From NCBI RefSeq assembly GCF_028401385.1, contig NZ_JAQOMR010000002.1, positions 248,001 through 312,000 on the forward strand: a stretch of 64,000 bases of DNA, given 5' to 3'. The notes below the pieces were generated by a model that made no database searches, was not told where the DNA came from, and saw nothing but the letters and a program-made list of their open reading frames with translations. This DNA is from Marinicella algicola. GTDB lineage: Bacteria; Pseudomonadota; Gammaproteobacteria; Xanthomonadales; Marinicellaceae. The position numbers and the translations under genes were made by a program. Below, piece after piece: positions 38,554 to 47,883 of the stretch. How positions within the stretch are numbered: the stretch's first letter is position 1; each line of letters begins with the position of its first letter.

Positions 38554-39798
38554 TTAGCCGTTGAGTGCCTGATCGAAGCGCTTCACAGCTTCGTCCACCG
38601 ACATGTCGGTGTTCCACAGTTCGGTGACGACATCCTGGACGGAACCATAGATGTATTCGGCCATCATCTGCGAAGCATCGGGGGACTGGCGGCTCGGATC
38701 GGACATGATCTCAAGGCCGAGCTGGGCGCAGGCGTCGAGCTTCGAGACATCAACGTCCGAGCGGATCGGGATCGAGCCCTTGAGGTTGTTGAACGCGACC
38801 TGGGTTTCAGGATCGGTCATGACCTCGACCAGCAGGCGCTGTGCATCGATCTGCTCGGCATCATCGGTCTTCGGGAAGACGAAAACGTCACCACCCAGAA
38901 CATAGGGAGAATCGGGGCGCAGACCCGGAATGCAACCATAATCCACTCCGATTTCCTCGCCTGCCTGCTTGAACTCACCCTTGGCCCAGTCACCCATGAC
39001 CTGGAAACCGGCCCGGTCATTGATCAGCATGGCAGTGGTGTCATTCCAGTTACGCCCGGGCGAAGCGGAGTCGACATAAGGCTTCAGCGCGATGAAGGTC
39101 TCGATGACCTCCCGGAATTCCGGCGAATGGATCGCATCTTCATCCTTGTCGGCATAAACGGCCTCCCAGAGCGCGCCGCCGCCGACATTGGTCAGCACTG
39201 CGGAGAAAAGCGAGTTTTCCTGCCAGCGCTGGCCACCAAGCGCCAGCGGCGTGATGCCGGCTTCCTTCAACTTGTCGAGTGCAGCGAAAAACGCGTCCAC
39301 CGTTTCCGGCGGATTTTCGATACCGGCCTGATTCAGCGCATCGACCGAGTACCAGATCCAAAGCGGCATATGGATGTTGACCGGAGCGGCGTAGTATTTG
39401 CCGTCGATCTTGACGGCATCAACGATCGGTGCGGGAAGAATTTCGTCCCAGTTGTTCGCCATCGCGACGGCATCGATATCGTTCAGCAGCCCTTCCTCAA
39501 CGATCTCGTGATATTGCTGCGAGGTATTGAAAAGCGCTGCAGTTGACGGATCGCCGCCGATGATGCGGTTGATGGCGGCGCTGCGCGCGGCCGAACCGCC
39601 GGCCACGGCGCTGTCCTGCCAGTTGCCGCCCTGAGCATTGTAAGCATCGGCAAAAACGCCGATTGCAGCCGATTCACCGCCGGACGTCCACCAGTGAATA
39701 ACCTCGGCGTCAAGTGGTTCCTGCGCGTTTGCTGCGCCGGGCATTGCCACGGCCAGCGCCAGAGCGGATGCGGCAACCGCATTCTTCAAAATAAACAT
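38554..39798 (-). CDS. CUT1 extracellular sugar-binding protein
   Basis: A 414-residue secreted protein of the SBP_bac_1 (oligosaccharide) class, intact. The signal peptide (MFILKNAVAASALALAVAMP, cleavage after GAANA) is followed by AEVIHWWTSGGESAAIGVFA, the HWWTSGGE start typical of glucose/oligosaccharide binding proteins. It is the first gene of the leftward operon; its promoter region holds two 14-bp palindromes. The divergent LacI and GH94 phosphorylase suggest the ligand is a disaccharide or short beta-linked oligosaccharide. Confidence 0.88.
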   Translation of the reverse strand: MFILKNAVAASALALAVAMPGAANAQEPLDAEVIHWWTSGGESAAIGVFADAYNAQGGNWQDSAVAGGSAARSAAINRIIGGDPSTAALFNTSQQYHEIVEEGLLNDIDAVAMANNWDEILPAPIVDAVKIDGKYYAAPVNIHMPLWIWYSVDALNQAGIENPPETVDAFFAALDKLKEAGITPLALGGQRWQENSLFSAVLTNVGGGALWEAVYADKDEDAIHSPEFREVIETFIALKPYVDSASPGRNWNDTTAMLINDRAGFQVMGDWAKGEFKQAGEEIGVDYGCIPGLRPDSPYVLGGDVFVFPKTDDAEQIDAQRLLVEVMTDPETQVAFNNLKGSIPIRSDVDVSKLDACAQLGLEIMSDPSRQSPDASQMMAEYIYGSVQDVVTELWNTDMSVDEAVKRFDQALNG

Positions 39799-39825
39799 AT
39801 TTCCTCCCCGAAAGGGTCATCTGAG

Positions 39826-39839
39826 GGACCATGTGGTCC
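39826..39839. promoter_or_regulatory. Perfect dyad GGACCATGTGGTCC before the CUT1 operon
   Basis: 6-bp arms GGACCA/TGGTCC around TG, 28 bases upstream of the binding-protein start. It is one of two palindromes in the divergent region shared with the LacI gene at 40029, a candidate operator. Confidence 0.45.
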
Positions 39840-39866
39840 AGTCAAAAGTGATATTGATCTCAAAAG

Positions 39867-39880
39867 TGGGATCGGTTCCA
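39867..39880. promoter_or_regulatory. LacI-type operator candidate TGGGATCGGTTCCA
   Basis: A 14-bp near-palindrome with the central CG typical of LacI-family operators (TGGgAtCGgTtCCA, mismatched only by transitions). A direct repeat, TCAAAAGTG, lies at 39842 and 39860. It sits in the divergent control region between the CUT1 operon and its LacI regulator. Confidence 0.5.
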
Positions 39881-40028
39881 ATTACAACGGCAGGCACTTG
39901 ATTTTGTCAATGGTTCCTGCAAAAAAGATGGATGCATTTCAGAAGAGATGTTGTTTTTGAACGAAACCCGTTGAATAATAATGCGATAAGGCGGAATAGC
40001 CTTGAAGTACGGTGGAGGGAGTTCGACC

Positions 40029-41033
40029 ATGGCTACGGTTAAGGATGTCGCAAAATTGGCGGGCGTCGGCTCCGGAACAGTCTCAAGATACATTTCTGGA
40101 AACGGTTCCGTTTCCAGCAAGGCCGCAGAGAAAATCGAGCGGGCGATCAAGCAGCTCAACTACCGTCCCAACAGCATGGCCCGGTCGCTGTCGTCGCGCC
40201 GGTCAGATTTGATCGGTGTGTGGGTGCCGTCGCTGGAAGGGCCGTATTATCACATGATCATCCGCGCGGTTGAGCAGGAGCTACGTCTTCACAACAAGCA
40301 CATGATCCTCGCCAATGCCGAGGACGCCCAGTCCGACGCCGATCGCCGCGACCATTTCGATTATCTGGTCAATCGCGATTGCGACGGCATTTTGATGTCA
40401 TGCTCACTGCAAGGCACATTCGAACTGGCCCGCACATCCGAACATTTCTCCAATCTCGTCCTGCTCAACCACCAGGCCGATGCGCTGGCGGGCCGGTGCT
40501 TTTACATCGATCACGAACTCGGCGGCCGTCTCGCCGCTCGTCACCTCACCAACCTCGGCCATGAGAAGATCGCGGTGATCACCGGGCGCCTTTCCGCGCA
40601 AGACGCCCGCCAACGCCATGACGGTTTTCTGGATGAGATCAGCAAGCTCGGAAACGCCATTCCCGAAAGTTGCGTCGTCGAGGGCGCGTTCAGTTATGCC
40701 GCCGCCGAACGGCTGGTCGGCGCCTTCCTCGACATGGATATCGACTTTACCGCTGTGTTCTGCGGAAATGACAAGGTCGCCATGCTGCTGATCTCGGAGC
40801 TTAACAACCGTGGGATTTCGGTTCCGCGCGATGTTTCGGTTCTCGGTTATGACGATGTCGATTTCGCCGCTTACACCGCCCCGCCGCTGACCACGATCCA
40901 CGCACCGATTGACGAGATGGCCCGCTCGGCCTGCCGGCAATTGCTCAATCTTACCTATGACATGGACCTCCCGTTTCAGGAGCGGTTCGAGCCCTCGCTT
41001 TGCGTCAGGCGCTCGACGGCCGCGCTGAGCTGA
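40029..41033 (+). CDS. LacI-family transcriptional regulator of the CUT1/GH94 locus
   Basis: An intact 334-residue repressor. The DNA-binding domain reads MATVKDVAKLAGVGSGTVSR and KIERAIKQLNYRPNSMARSL, and the effector domain runs from DLIGVWVPSLEGPYYHMIIR to VSVLGYDDVDFAAYTAPPLT. GGAGGGAG stands 8-16 bases before ATG 40029, which selects it over 40002. It is divergent from the CUT1 importer operon and 38 bases upstream of the GH94 gene on the same strand, so it probably represses both until the sugar is present. Confidence 0.88.
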   Translation: MATVKDVAKLAGVGSGTVSRYISGNGSVSSKAAEKIERAIKQLNYRPNSMARSLSSRRSDLIGVWVPSLEGPYYHMIIRAVEQELRLHNKHMILANAEDAQSDADRRDHFDYLVNRDCDGILMSCSLQGTFELARTSEHFSNLVLLNHQADALAGRCFYIDHELGGRLAARHLTNLGHEKIAVITGRLSAQDARQRHDGFLDEISKLGNAIPESCVVEGAFSYAAAERLVGAFLDMDIDFTAVFCGNDKVAMLLISELNNRGISVPRDVSVLGYDDVDFAAYTAPPLTTIHAPIDEMARSACRQLLNLTYDMDLPFQERFEPSLCVRRSTAALS

Positions 41034-41071
41034 AAGGCCAAACACTAACACCAACGCATAACGAGAACCGG

Positions 41072-43419
41072 ATGACTTCCTTCATCGAGAGCGGACAGCG
41101 TTTCCGCCTGAACGACCCGACACTGGCACCCAACGCTGCAAGCTACCTCTGGAACCGGAAGATGATGATCCAGATGAGCGCGCGCGGTTACGCCGTCAGC
41201 CAGTATATGGATCCCGAGCCACGAAAATATGCTCATGTTCCGACGATCGCCGCACAGACATTCATGCAGCCGGAGCAGGATTATTTTCCTCATCATCCAG
41301 GCCGGTTCTTCTATATCCGCGACAACGAGACCGGTGACCTGTTTTCAGCGCCTTACGAACCGGTGCGCGCCAGGCTCGATTACTTCAGCTTCGAACCCGG
41401 TGTTTCGGATATTCGCTGGGTTATCGAAAAGGGTGGCGTGCGCGTCGAACTGCGGCTTGACCTGCCGGTCGAGGACGTGACCGAAATCTGGACTGTGCGG
41501 GTTACCAATCTCACGGACTGGCAAAAATCGCTCTCCTTCGTGCCGTTTTTCCCGGTGGGCTATTCCTCATGGATGAACCGTGGTGGTCATTTCGATGCCG
41601 GCCTGAACGCCATCGTCTGCACCAGCGTGACGCCGTATCAAAAGGTCGATCAATATTTCAAAAACAAGCACCTGAAGGACATCACCTTCTTTGCTGCCGA
41701 CCGGAAACCCGACTGGTTCGAGGTTGCACAGGTCGCCTTTGAAGGTGAAGGTGGGTTGCACAACCCCACCGCCCTTCAGGATGGCGGACATCTTCGGGGT
41801 GGCGACGCAAGCTATGAAAATCCGGCCGGGATCATGCAGTGGGACCTTGCCCTTGCGGCGGGCGCGTCGGAGGAATTCCGCTTCGTGTTCGGCCCTGCCT
41901 TCGACGAGGCTGAAATCGCAACACTGACGGAGAAGTATCTCAAGGGCACGCTCGAAACGACCCGGCGCGACTATGACAGCTATATCCGTTCCGGCCTCGG
42001 CAATCTGGAACTGCACTCTCCCGACGAAGATCTCAATCACTTCGTCAATTACTGGCTGCCGCGCCAGGTCTATTATCATGGCGACACAAACCGGCTGACC
42101 ACCGATCCGCAGACCCGCAACTATTTGCAGGACGGGCTCGGCATGATCTTCATCGCGCCGGAAAAACACGCAGCGCCATCCTGAAAACCGCCAGCCAGCA
42201 ATTCATCTCGGGTAAGGTGCCGGACGGGATTCTTCTCAGGCCCGACACGGAACTGAAGTTTATCAACCAGATACCGCATACCGATCACGCCGTCTGGCTG
42301 GTTATCGCTACAAAAGCCTATATCGACGAGACCGGCGACCGCGCAATCCTTCATGAACAGGTTGCGTGGACTGACAGCAGCGAAGAAGCAACGCTCTACG
42401 AACATGTCACCCGGGCCTTGCGGTTTCTGGCCGGTGAAGTTGATGAGCGCGGCCTGCCCTATATCGCCCAGGGCGACTGGTGCGACCCGATGAACATGGT
42501 TGGCTACAAGGGCAAGGGAGTTTCAGGCTGGCTGGCCGAAGCCTCAAGCTTTGCGATGACGACGTGGGCCAACATTTGCTGCGCCGAAAACGACAGCGAA
42601 ACCGCCGAATGGCTTAAGCGGGAGGCTGACAAGCTGATTGACAGCATCAATCGCCACCTGTGGGACGGAGCCTGGTATGCACGCGGCATCACCGATGACG
42701 GCGTGGCATTCGGCGTTCAAGCCGATCGTGAAGGCCGTATCTACCTGAATACACAGAGCTGGGCATTTCTCGCCGGCGCCGACGACACTGCCAAGAGGGC
42801 CAGCATGCTGCAGGCAATCGATGATCAGCTCGACACGCCCTATGGCGCGGCCATGTTCGCGCCCGCCTATACAGCGATGCGCGATGATGTCGGCCGGGTC
42901 ACGCAGAAATGGCCAGGCAATGGCGAAAACGGTGCGGTCTATAATCACGCCGCCGCATTTTACGCAGCTTCGCTTTATCATATCGGCGAGAAGGAACGCG
43001 GCTTTGCCGTGCTTTCGAAAATGCTCACGCGCCCCGACGTACAGGACATCAGGACGCGCGGGCAATTGCCGCTTTACCTGCCGAATTATTATCGCGGTGC
43101 CTATTATCAGCATCCCCGCACGGCCGGACGCTCCAGCAATCTTTTCAACACCGGAACGGCCTCATGGTACTATCGGCTGGTGATTGAACAGTTATGCGGG
43201 CTTCGCGGCGATGGTGACGGCGTGGTCATCGCGCCGCAGCCACCGGCGGAATGGGGCGCATTCCGGTTTACCCGCATGTTCCGGGGTGCGACCTTCAGGG
43301 TCAGCGTCGAAAGGGACAAATCTGCGGGCGTCTCCGTCGACGGCAAGCCCCTTGAAGGCAACAAGATCGACCATGTCAAAACCGGCAAGACCTACGACGT
43401 CGTGGTCCGACTTGAATAG
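41072..43419 (+). CDS. GH94-family disaccharide phosphorylase, one frameshift
   Basis: Glycoside phosphorylases of family GH94 split beta-linked disaccharides with phosphate, giving a sugar 1-phosphate and saving ATP. The N-terminal beta-sandwich begins TSFIESGQRFRLNDPTLAPN. The (alpha/alpha)6 catalytic domain has QGDWCDPMNMVG, matching the GDWND catalytic-acid region, with a change of the usual Asn to Cys. The later NHAAAFYAASLYHIG and GTASWYYRLVIEQLCGLRGD segments are typical. The frame is broken at AAAAA 42162-42166, and one base restores EKTRSAILKTASQQF; total about 782 residues, family length. No signal peptide, so it acts on sugar already imported by the divergent CUT1 system. Cellobiose, cellobionate, laminaribiose or chitobiose type cannot be told apart by eye. 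Confidence 0.8.
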
Positions 43420-43749
43420 GCAAGATTATAAGGCTTTCTGTCGTGTATCTGTCTATTCATCATCCTGAAGACGAAGGCTGAGCCGCCCCGAATCTCATCT
43501 CTTCAAGATTCATGGTCAATTCAGTCATGCCATAGATCTGGACCGACGGCGTTGTCATGCCGGTGGTCCGGAAGCGCCGGTCCGGCAAGGGCCGGATGTT
43601 CTGTGCTCCGCTCGGGCACATGGCGAGCGGGTTCAAATTTCCGGAGATGGCAGATATCTTCCGCCGCCTGAATTACGCCAGACAAAATGCCCGGGTGAGA
43701 CTTCGGTGTAGATTTGCGCTTTCGTCGCGTAGTCGAGCGGACGGATCGG

Positions 43750-44031
43750 GCTTTTAAGTTGAACAACCTGACCGCCGCGCTTCTCATCATCGACGAGTTG
43801 GGCTTCGTGCCACTCTCAAAGACTGGTGCAGAGTTGCTGTTCGAACTGATCTCGCAACGCTACGAGCGCGGGACCACTCTGATCTCCGGCAACCTACTTT
43901 TTGACGAATGGATGGAAATACTGGGGTCGGAGCGACTGACCGGCGCTCTGCTGGATGGCGTCCCCCACCACCTCAACATCCTGGAGATGAATGGCGACAG
44001 CTATCGTCTCGCCGAGCCGCACGCCTTTTAG
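43750..44031 (+). pseudogene. IS21-type IstB fragment (helper ATPase)
   Basis: The plus strand reads LLIIDELGFVPLSKTGAELL (Walker B region), FELISQRYERGTTLISGNLL, FDEWMEILGSERLTGALLD and HHLNILEMNGDSYRLAEPHA, the C-terminal half of an IstB transposition helper. The Walker A half and the IstA transposase are missing. It is a remnant lying between the GH94 gene and the reductase gene; 43420-43749 and 44032-44160 hold only unassigned sequence, probably more of the same debris. Confidence 0.75.
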
Positions 44032-44160
44032 CCCCTTTGCCTGGCGCAGAAGCCAGTCGCCCGCAAGCGTCAGACGCAGCTAGTGCCCTCAGCAAAAGAA
44101 ACGGCGAGGTCTTGCGGTTGAGACACCGTTGCAGAATCTCGTCCTGTGCAGCCACCCGCA

Positions 44161-45093
44161 TCACGACGACGCCCTCTCATGTTGCTGGGTCAGATCGGGG
44201 TCGAAGATCAGCGAGCGATGAGCAGCAACCCCGGCCATCACGCCGGAGGCCGCCGCAATGGTCGCGTTCGCCATGGGGCTTGCGAGATCGCCGGCGGCAA
44301 AGACACCGGCAACCGTCGTCGTCTGCATCTGGTCAACCGCAATATAGGGTCCGGTCGGCCCATCCCGCATTTCACAACCTAGCTGAGCCGCAATATCGCT
44401 GGAAGGCGCGGTTTGAGGCGCGAGAAACAGGCCCGCAAGCGGGACCGTTCGCCCGTCTTCAAGCCGCACGGCTTCAAGCGCCGGGCCGGATCCGATGAGT
44501 TCCGCCACCGGCGTATCCTCGATCTCCACACCACGTTTTTTCAGCGATTGCTCCTGCTCTGCAGTCGGGCGGAATGCCGCTCCCGTAAACAGAGTCGTCG
44601 GCCCCCAGTCAGGCAGCAACATCGCCTGATGCTGGGCCATTTCGTCTCGCGCCAGCACGCCAACCGGCTGCCGGTTGAGTTCATAGCCATGGCAATAGGG
44701 GCAATGAAGCACGCTTGCGCCCCAGCGCTCGGCCAAGCCGGGCAAATCCGGTAGGCTGTCGCGTACGCCATACGCAAGAATGATCCGCCGCGCGGTGACG
44801 TCATTGCCGTTGTTCAGAGACACACGGAATCCAGTGTCCTCACGACTGGCTGACAGTGCCGCTCCATCTTGAAAACGAACGCTCGGATAGGCGCTCAATT
44901 CTGCGCGCAACCGCACCCTGATATCGGCCGGGCTCCGCCCGTCCTGCCCCGGAAATCCGTGCGATGCCACCGCAAAGCGGTTTCGGGGCATGCCGGTATC
45001 CAACACCAGCACCGGTTTTCGCGCCCGCGCGAGCTGCATGGCGGCGGACAGTCCGGCAAAACTGCCGCCGATAACGAGGACATCATGATCCAT
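44161..45093 (-). CDS. Thioredoxin-reductase-like NAD(P)/FAD oxidoreductase
   Basis: An intact 310-residue flavoprotein. FAD-binding Rossmann motif VLVIGGSFAGLSAAMQLARA; HCPYCHGYELN carries the redox CxxC; NAD(P)-domain segment GPTTLFTGAAFRPT; C-terminal FAD contact VAGVFAAGDLASPMANATIA. The sub-family comprises single-gene thioredoxin-reductase-like proteins and enzymes reducing small disulfides. Its start lies 135 bases from a divergent Rrf2 regulator, a frequent pairing in proteobacteria, suggesting redox-responsive control. No thioredoxin gene is adjacent. Confidence 0.85.
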   Translation of the reverse strand: MDHDVLVIGGSFAGLSAAMQLARARKPVLVLDTGMPRNRFAVASHGFPGQDGRSPADIRVRLRAELSAYPSVRFQDGAALSASREDTGFRVSLNNGNDVTARRIILAYGVRDSLPDLPGLAERWGASVLHCPYCHGYELNRQPVGVLARDEMAQHQAMLLPDWGPTTLFTGAAFRPTAEQEQSLKKRGVEIEDTPVAELIGSGPALEAVRLEDGRTVPLAGLFLAPQTAPSSDIAAQLGCEMRDGPTGPYIAVDQMQTTTVAGVFAAGDLASPMANATIAAASGVMAGVAAHRSLIFDPDLTQQHERASS

Positions 45094-45227
45094 AACTCGA
45101 TCCTGTGTTTGAACTTAATGTATCTTTATGAGTTACATGAAATTTGATGCTGAAGCAAGACATGAAACTTTCATTGTTGCGTGATCGCTGCTAAATGCAG
45201 GCCATCAGAAAGCAAGGAGCCCATGTC

Positions 45228-45716
45228 ATGCCGCGCGATCTCCGTCTGTCCCGTATGCTGCATGTGCTGATCCATCTCGATCGGCACGTCGAACGCGCGA
45301 CCTCGGATCAGATCGCCGGAATGATTTCCACGAATCCGGTCGTGGTGCGGCGCATGATGGCGGGTCTGCGGAAAAAGGAGATCCTGATCTCGGAAAAGGG
45401 CCACGGCGGTGGCTGGCAGCTCGCAAGACCGCTAAACGCAATATCGCTGCGGGATGTCTACCAGGCGATAGGCAGCCCGCCACTGTTCAACATCGGCTCC
45501 GGCGCTGACCCCACCGACTGTCTGGTGGAGAAGGCCGTCGACGCCCGACTCGACCTCGCGATGCAGGAGGCTGAACGCAAGCTGTTGAAGCAGTTCTCCG
45601 AAATCTCGGTGGAAGACCTGGCACATGATTTCGAGCAGCGGTTTGCCGCGCTTCAGGGCGACGCGGACGAGGCCAGCGCCAATGCAGCCTTCAAGCACTT
45701 CAGGACCGATGGATAA
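45228..45716 (+). CDS. Rrf2-family transcriptional regulator
   Basis: A 162-residue winged-helix regulator. The DNA-binding segment includes ATSDQIAGMISTNPVVVRRM and ILISEKGHGGGWQLARPLNA, where GHGGGW is the wing characteristic of Rrf2 proteins. Only one cysteine is seen in the effector region (PTDCLVEKA), so the three-cysteine iron-sulfur site of IscR/NsrR is absent. An AAGGAG site at 45214-45219 selects ATG 45228. It is divergent from the thioredoxin-reductase-like gene, its likely target. Intact. Confidence 0.87.
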   Translation: MPRDLRLSRMLHVLIHLDRHVERATSDQIAGMISTNPVVVRRMMAGLRKKEILISEKGHGGGWQLARPLNAISLRDVYQAIGSPPLFNIGSGADPTDCLVEKAVDARLDLAMQEAERKLLKQFSEISVEDLAHDFEQRFAALQGDADEASANAAFKHFRTDG

Positions 45717-45982
45717 TCAGCGTCTGGATGCCGGATCGTCAGCCGGCATCGCGCTTGATCGCCATAATCGAGAAGTGGCCTGACGACAAAGACCCACGCT
45801 CTCGTTCATGTTGACGGGTTACCGATTGATCTGCGCCTGTCGGAGGGACAACATGCAGACTGTCGCTTCGCCGGGGATCAGCCCGCCAGACTTCATGCAG
45901 GAACGACACTTTTGGCCGATCGTCGCCAAGGCAACGCTTTCACATTCCGTTCGGCCTTGGCGTAAGGTTTCTGCAGATCTTG

Positions 45983-46762
45983 TTAGTCCCCGCCAGCGGA
46001 CAGTTCATGGGCGGCGGCCTCCGCGACATCGCCGCCACCGACAATCGCCGAGACCACAGCCGTCATATCGGATTCGGCGGTTACAAGATTGGCGGCAGCA
46101 CGGCCCTGATGCAGCACCACGATCCTGTCGGTCACTGACAGGACGTCATTGAGACGGTGTGAAATCAGGATAACGCCGATACCCTCGCGTTTCAGCTGCC
46201 TGATCAAATCGAGCACACCTTGCACTTCGCGCACGGCCAGGGCGGCCGTGGGCTCATCCATGATCACAATCCGCGGATTAAACGTGAGCGCGCGCGCAAT
46301 CGCAACAGACTGTTGCTGCCCGCCAGAAAACGAACCGACCGGGCGATTGATTGCGGGCAGCCTTGCACCCAGCCGGTCGATCATCGCCTGAGCCTCGTCG
46401 CGCATTTTCTTGCCATCAACGAACTGCATGCCGAGAATACTGCGTGTGGGTTCGCGCCCGAGAAAGATATTGGATGCAACGTCCTGTTGTTTGGCAAGCG
46501 CAAGATCCTGATAGATCATCTCGATGCCCTTGGCCCGCCGTTCACCGGGCGTATTGGAAACAATATCCTCGCCATCCATGGTGACCGATCCTGAATCGGC
46601 GGTGTACATACCGGTAACGATTTTCATCAAAGACGATTTGCCCGCGCCATTGTCGCCGACAAGACCGACCACCTCTCCTGCGCCGACGGTCAGATCAACG
46701 CCATGCAGCACGGAAACGGCGCCAAAGCTCTTGGTGATACCTTCTATTTTCAAGAGACTCAT
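45983..46762 (-). CDS. CUT2 sugar ABC importer ATPase (single domain, FrcA type)
   Basis: A 259-residue nucleotide-binding protein with one ATPase domain, half the length of RbsA-type partners. Walker A GDNGAGKSSLMKIVTG, signature FSGGQQQSVAIARALTFNPR, Walker B IVIMDEPTAALAVREVQGVL and the switch His ILISHRLNDVL are all present. AGGAGAG before ATG 46762 fixes the start, and the codon overlaps the permease stop (46759-46762), so the two are coupled. It is the last gene of the D-allulose-type transport operon. The single-domain form resembles the fructose importer FrcA. Confidence 0.88.
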   Translation of the reverse strand: MSLLKIEGITKSFGAVSVLHGVDLTVGAGEVVGLVGDNGAGKSSLMKIVTGMYTADSGSVTMDGEDIVSNTPGERRAKGIEMIYQDLALAKQQDVASNIFLGREPTRSILGMQFVDGKKMRDEAQAMIDRLGARLPAINRPVGSFSGGQQQSVAIARALTFNPRIVIMDEPTAALAVREVQGVLDLIRQLKREGIGVILISHRLNDVLSVTDRIVVLHQGRAAANLVTAESDMTAVVSAIVGGGDVAEAAAHELSAGGD

Positions 46763-47766
46763 ACCCGACTCTCCTTTCTGAGCTGCCACTGGTCGATAAA
46801 GACCGCAATGATCAAGACACTTCCGATCGCCATTTGCTGGTAATAGCTCTGGACCGCCAGAAGGTTCAGACCATTTTGCAAGACGCCCATGATCAACGCA
46901 CCGACCATGGTTCCCAGAATTGAACCGCGCCCGCCAAACAAATTGGTTCCACCGATGATCGCCGCGGTGATCGCGGTCAGCTCATAGGTCAACCCGGCCG
47001 TCGGATCACCCGAATTGATGCGGCTGGAAAACAACAGACCTGCCAGTCCGGCAAGGCCGCCAGACAGCGTATAGAGCAGAAAACGATGACGGCTCACATT
47101 GATGCCGGCGGTGCGGGCGGCGTTCTCACTGTCGCCGATGGAAAGCGTGTGCCGTCCGAATTTTGTAAAGGCCAAAACGATATGCATGATGAAGGCCGTG
47201 GCCAGGAAGATCAGGACCGGCATGGGAATACCGAGCGGTCGCCCCTGGCCTAGATAGACCATCGCTTTCGGCAAACCGTAAATCACGCGCCCGTCGGAGA
47301 TCACCAGCGCCAGGCCACGTGCAATGCCGAGCATGCCAAGCGTGACAATGAAGGCAGGCACAAAGGCGCGCGTGATGATCAGGCCATTGACGGCGCCAGC
47401 CAGGGCACCGGCTCCCACAGTCGCGATCACGGCAATGGGCGTGGGCGCACCCAAGTTGACAGCAAAGGCAGCCCCGACAACGCCTGAAAGGCCCATCACA
47501 GAGCCCAGCGAAAGATCCAGACCGCCGGAGCTGAGCACGTAGGTTGCCGCGATTGCCAGGACCCCGATGGTCGATGTTGCAAGCAGGATATTCAGCATAT
47601 TGCTGACCGACAGAAAGTATGGCGACAATGCTGTCATCGCTACACAAAGGATCAGCAACACGATCAGGCTTTCAAGGCGAATATGCAATCGCTCGATTGA
47701 TGCGGATTGAAGCCTGCCCCATATGCCCTGTCTGGGGTGGGCGGATACTGTTTTCGTATTGGTCAT
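46759..47766 (-). CDS. CUT2 sugar ABC importer permease
   Basis: An intact 335-residue membrane protein with about ten predicted helices. TYVLSSGGLDLSLGSVMGLS carries the GLDLSLG family hallmark; GDSENAARTAGINVSRHRFL is the cytoplasmic coupling loop, and GGTNLFGGRGSILGTMVGAL the conserved C-terminal loop. It stands between the binding-protein gene (gap 117 bases) and the ATPase gene (overlap 4 bases). Confidence 0.9.
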   Translation of the reverse strand: MTNTKTVSAHPRQGIWGRLQSASIERLHIRLESLIVLLILCVAMTALSPYFLSVSNMLNILLATSTIGVLAIAATYVLSSGGLDLSLGSVMGLSGVVGAAFAVNLGAPTPIAVIATVGAGALAGAVNGLIITRAFVPAFIVTLGMLGIARGLALVISDGRVIYGLPKAMVYLGQGRPLGIPMPVLIFLATAFIMHIVLAFTKFGRHTLSIGDSENAARTAGINVSRHRFLLYTLSGGLAGLAGLLFSSRINSGDPTAGLTYELTAITAAIIGGTNLFGGRGSILGTMVGALIMGVLQNGLNLLAVQSYYQQMAIGSVLIIAVFIDQWQLRKESRV

Positions 47767-47883
47767 GGAGATCTCTCGGGAAGCAACTCACAGCCGGTTG
47801 AGGGCCGCAAATTCCGAAGTTGCGCAAGTCAAAGCGATAGGCAGGGCCGACGACAGGAAATCCGCCGGCCCCGGTCCCAATTG

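Noticed and set aside
38497..39546. 349-residue plus-strand open frame
   Set aside because: Mirror of the CUT1 binding-protein gene; no independent start signals or motifs.
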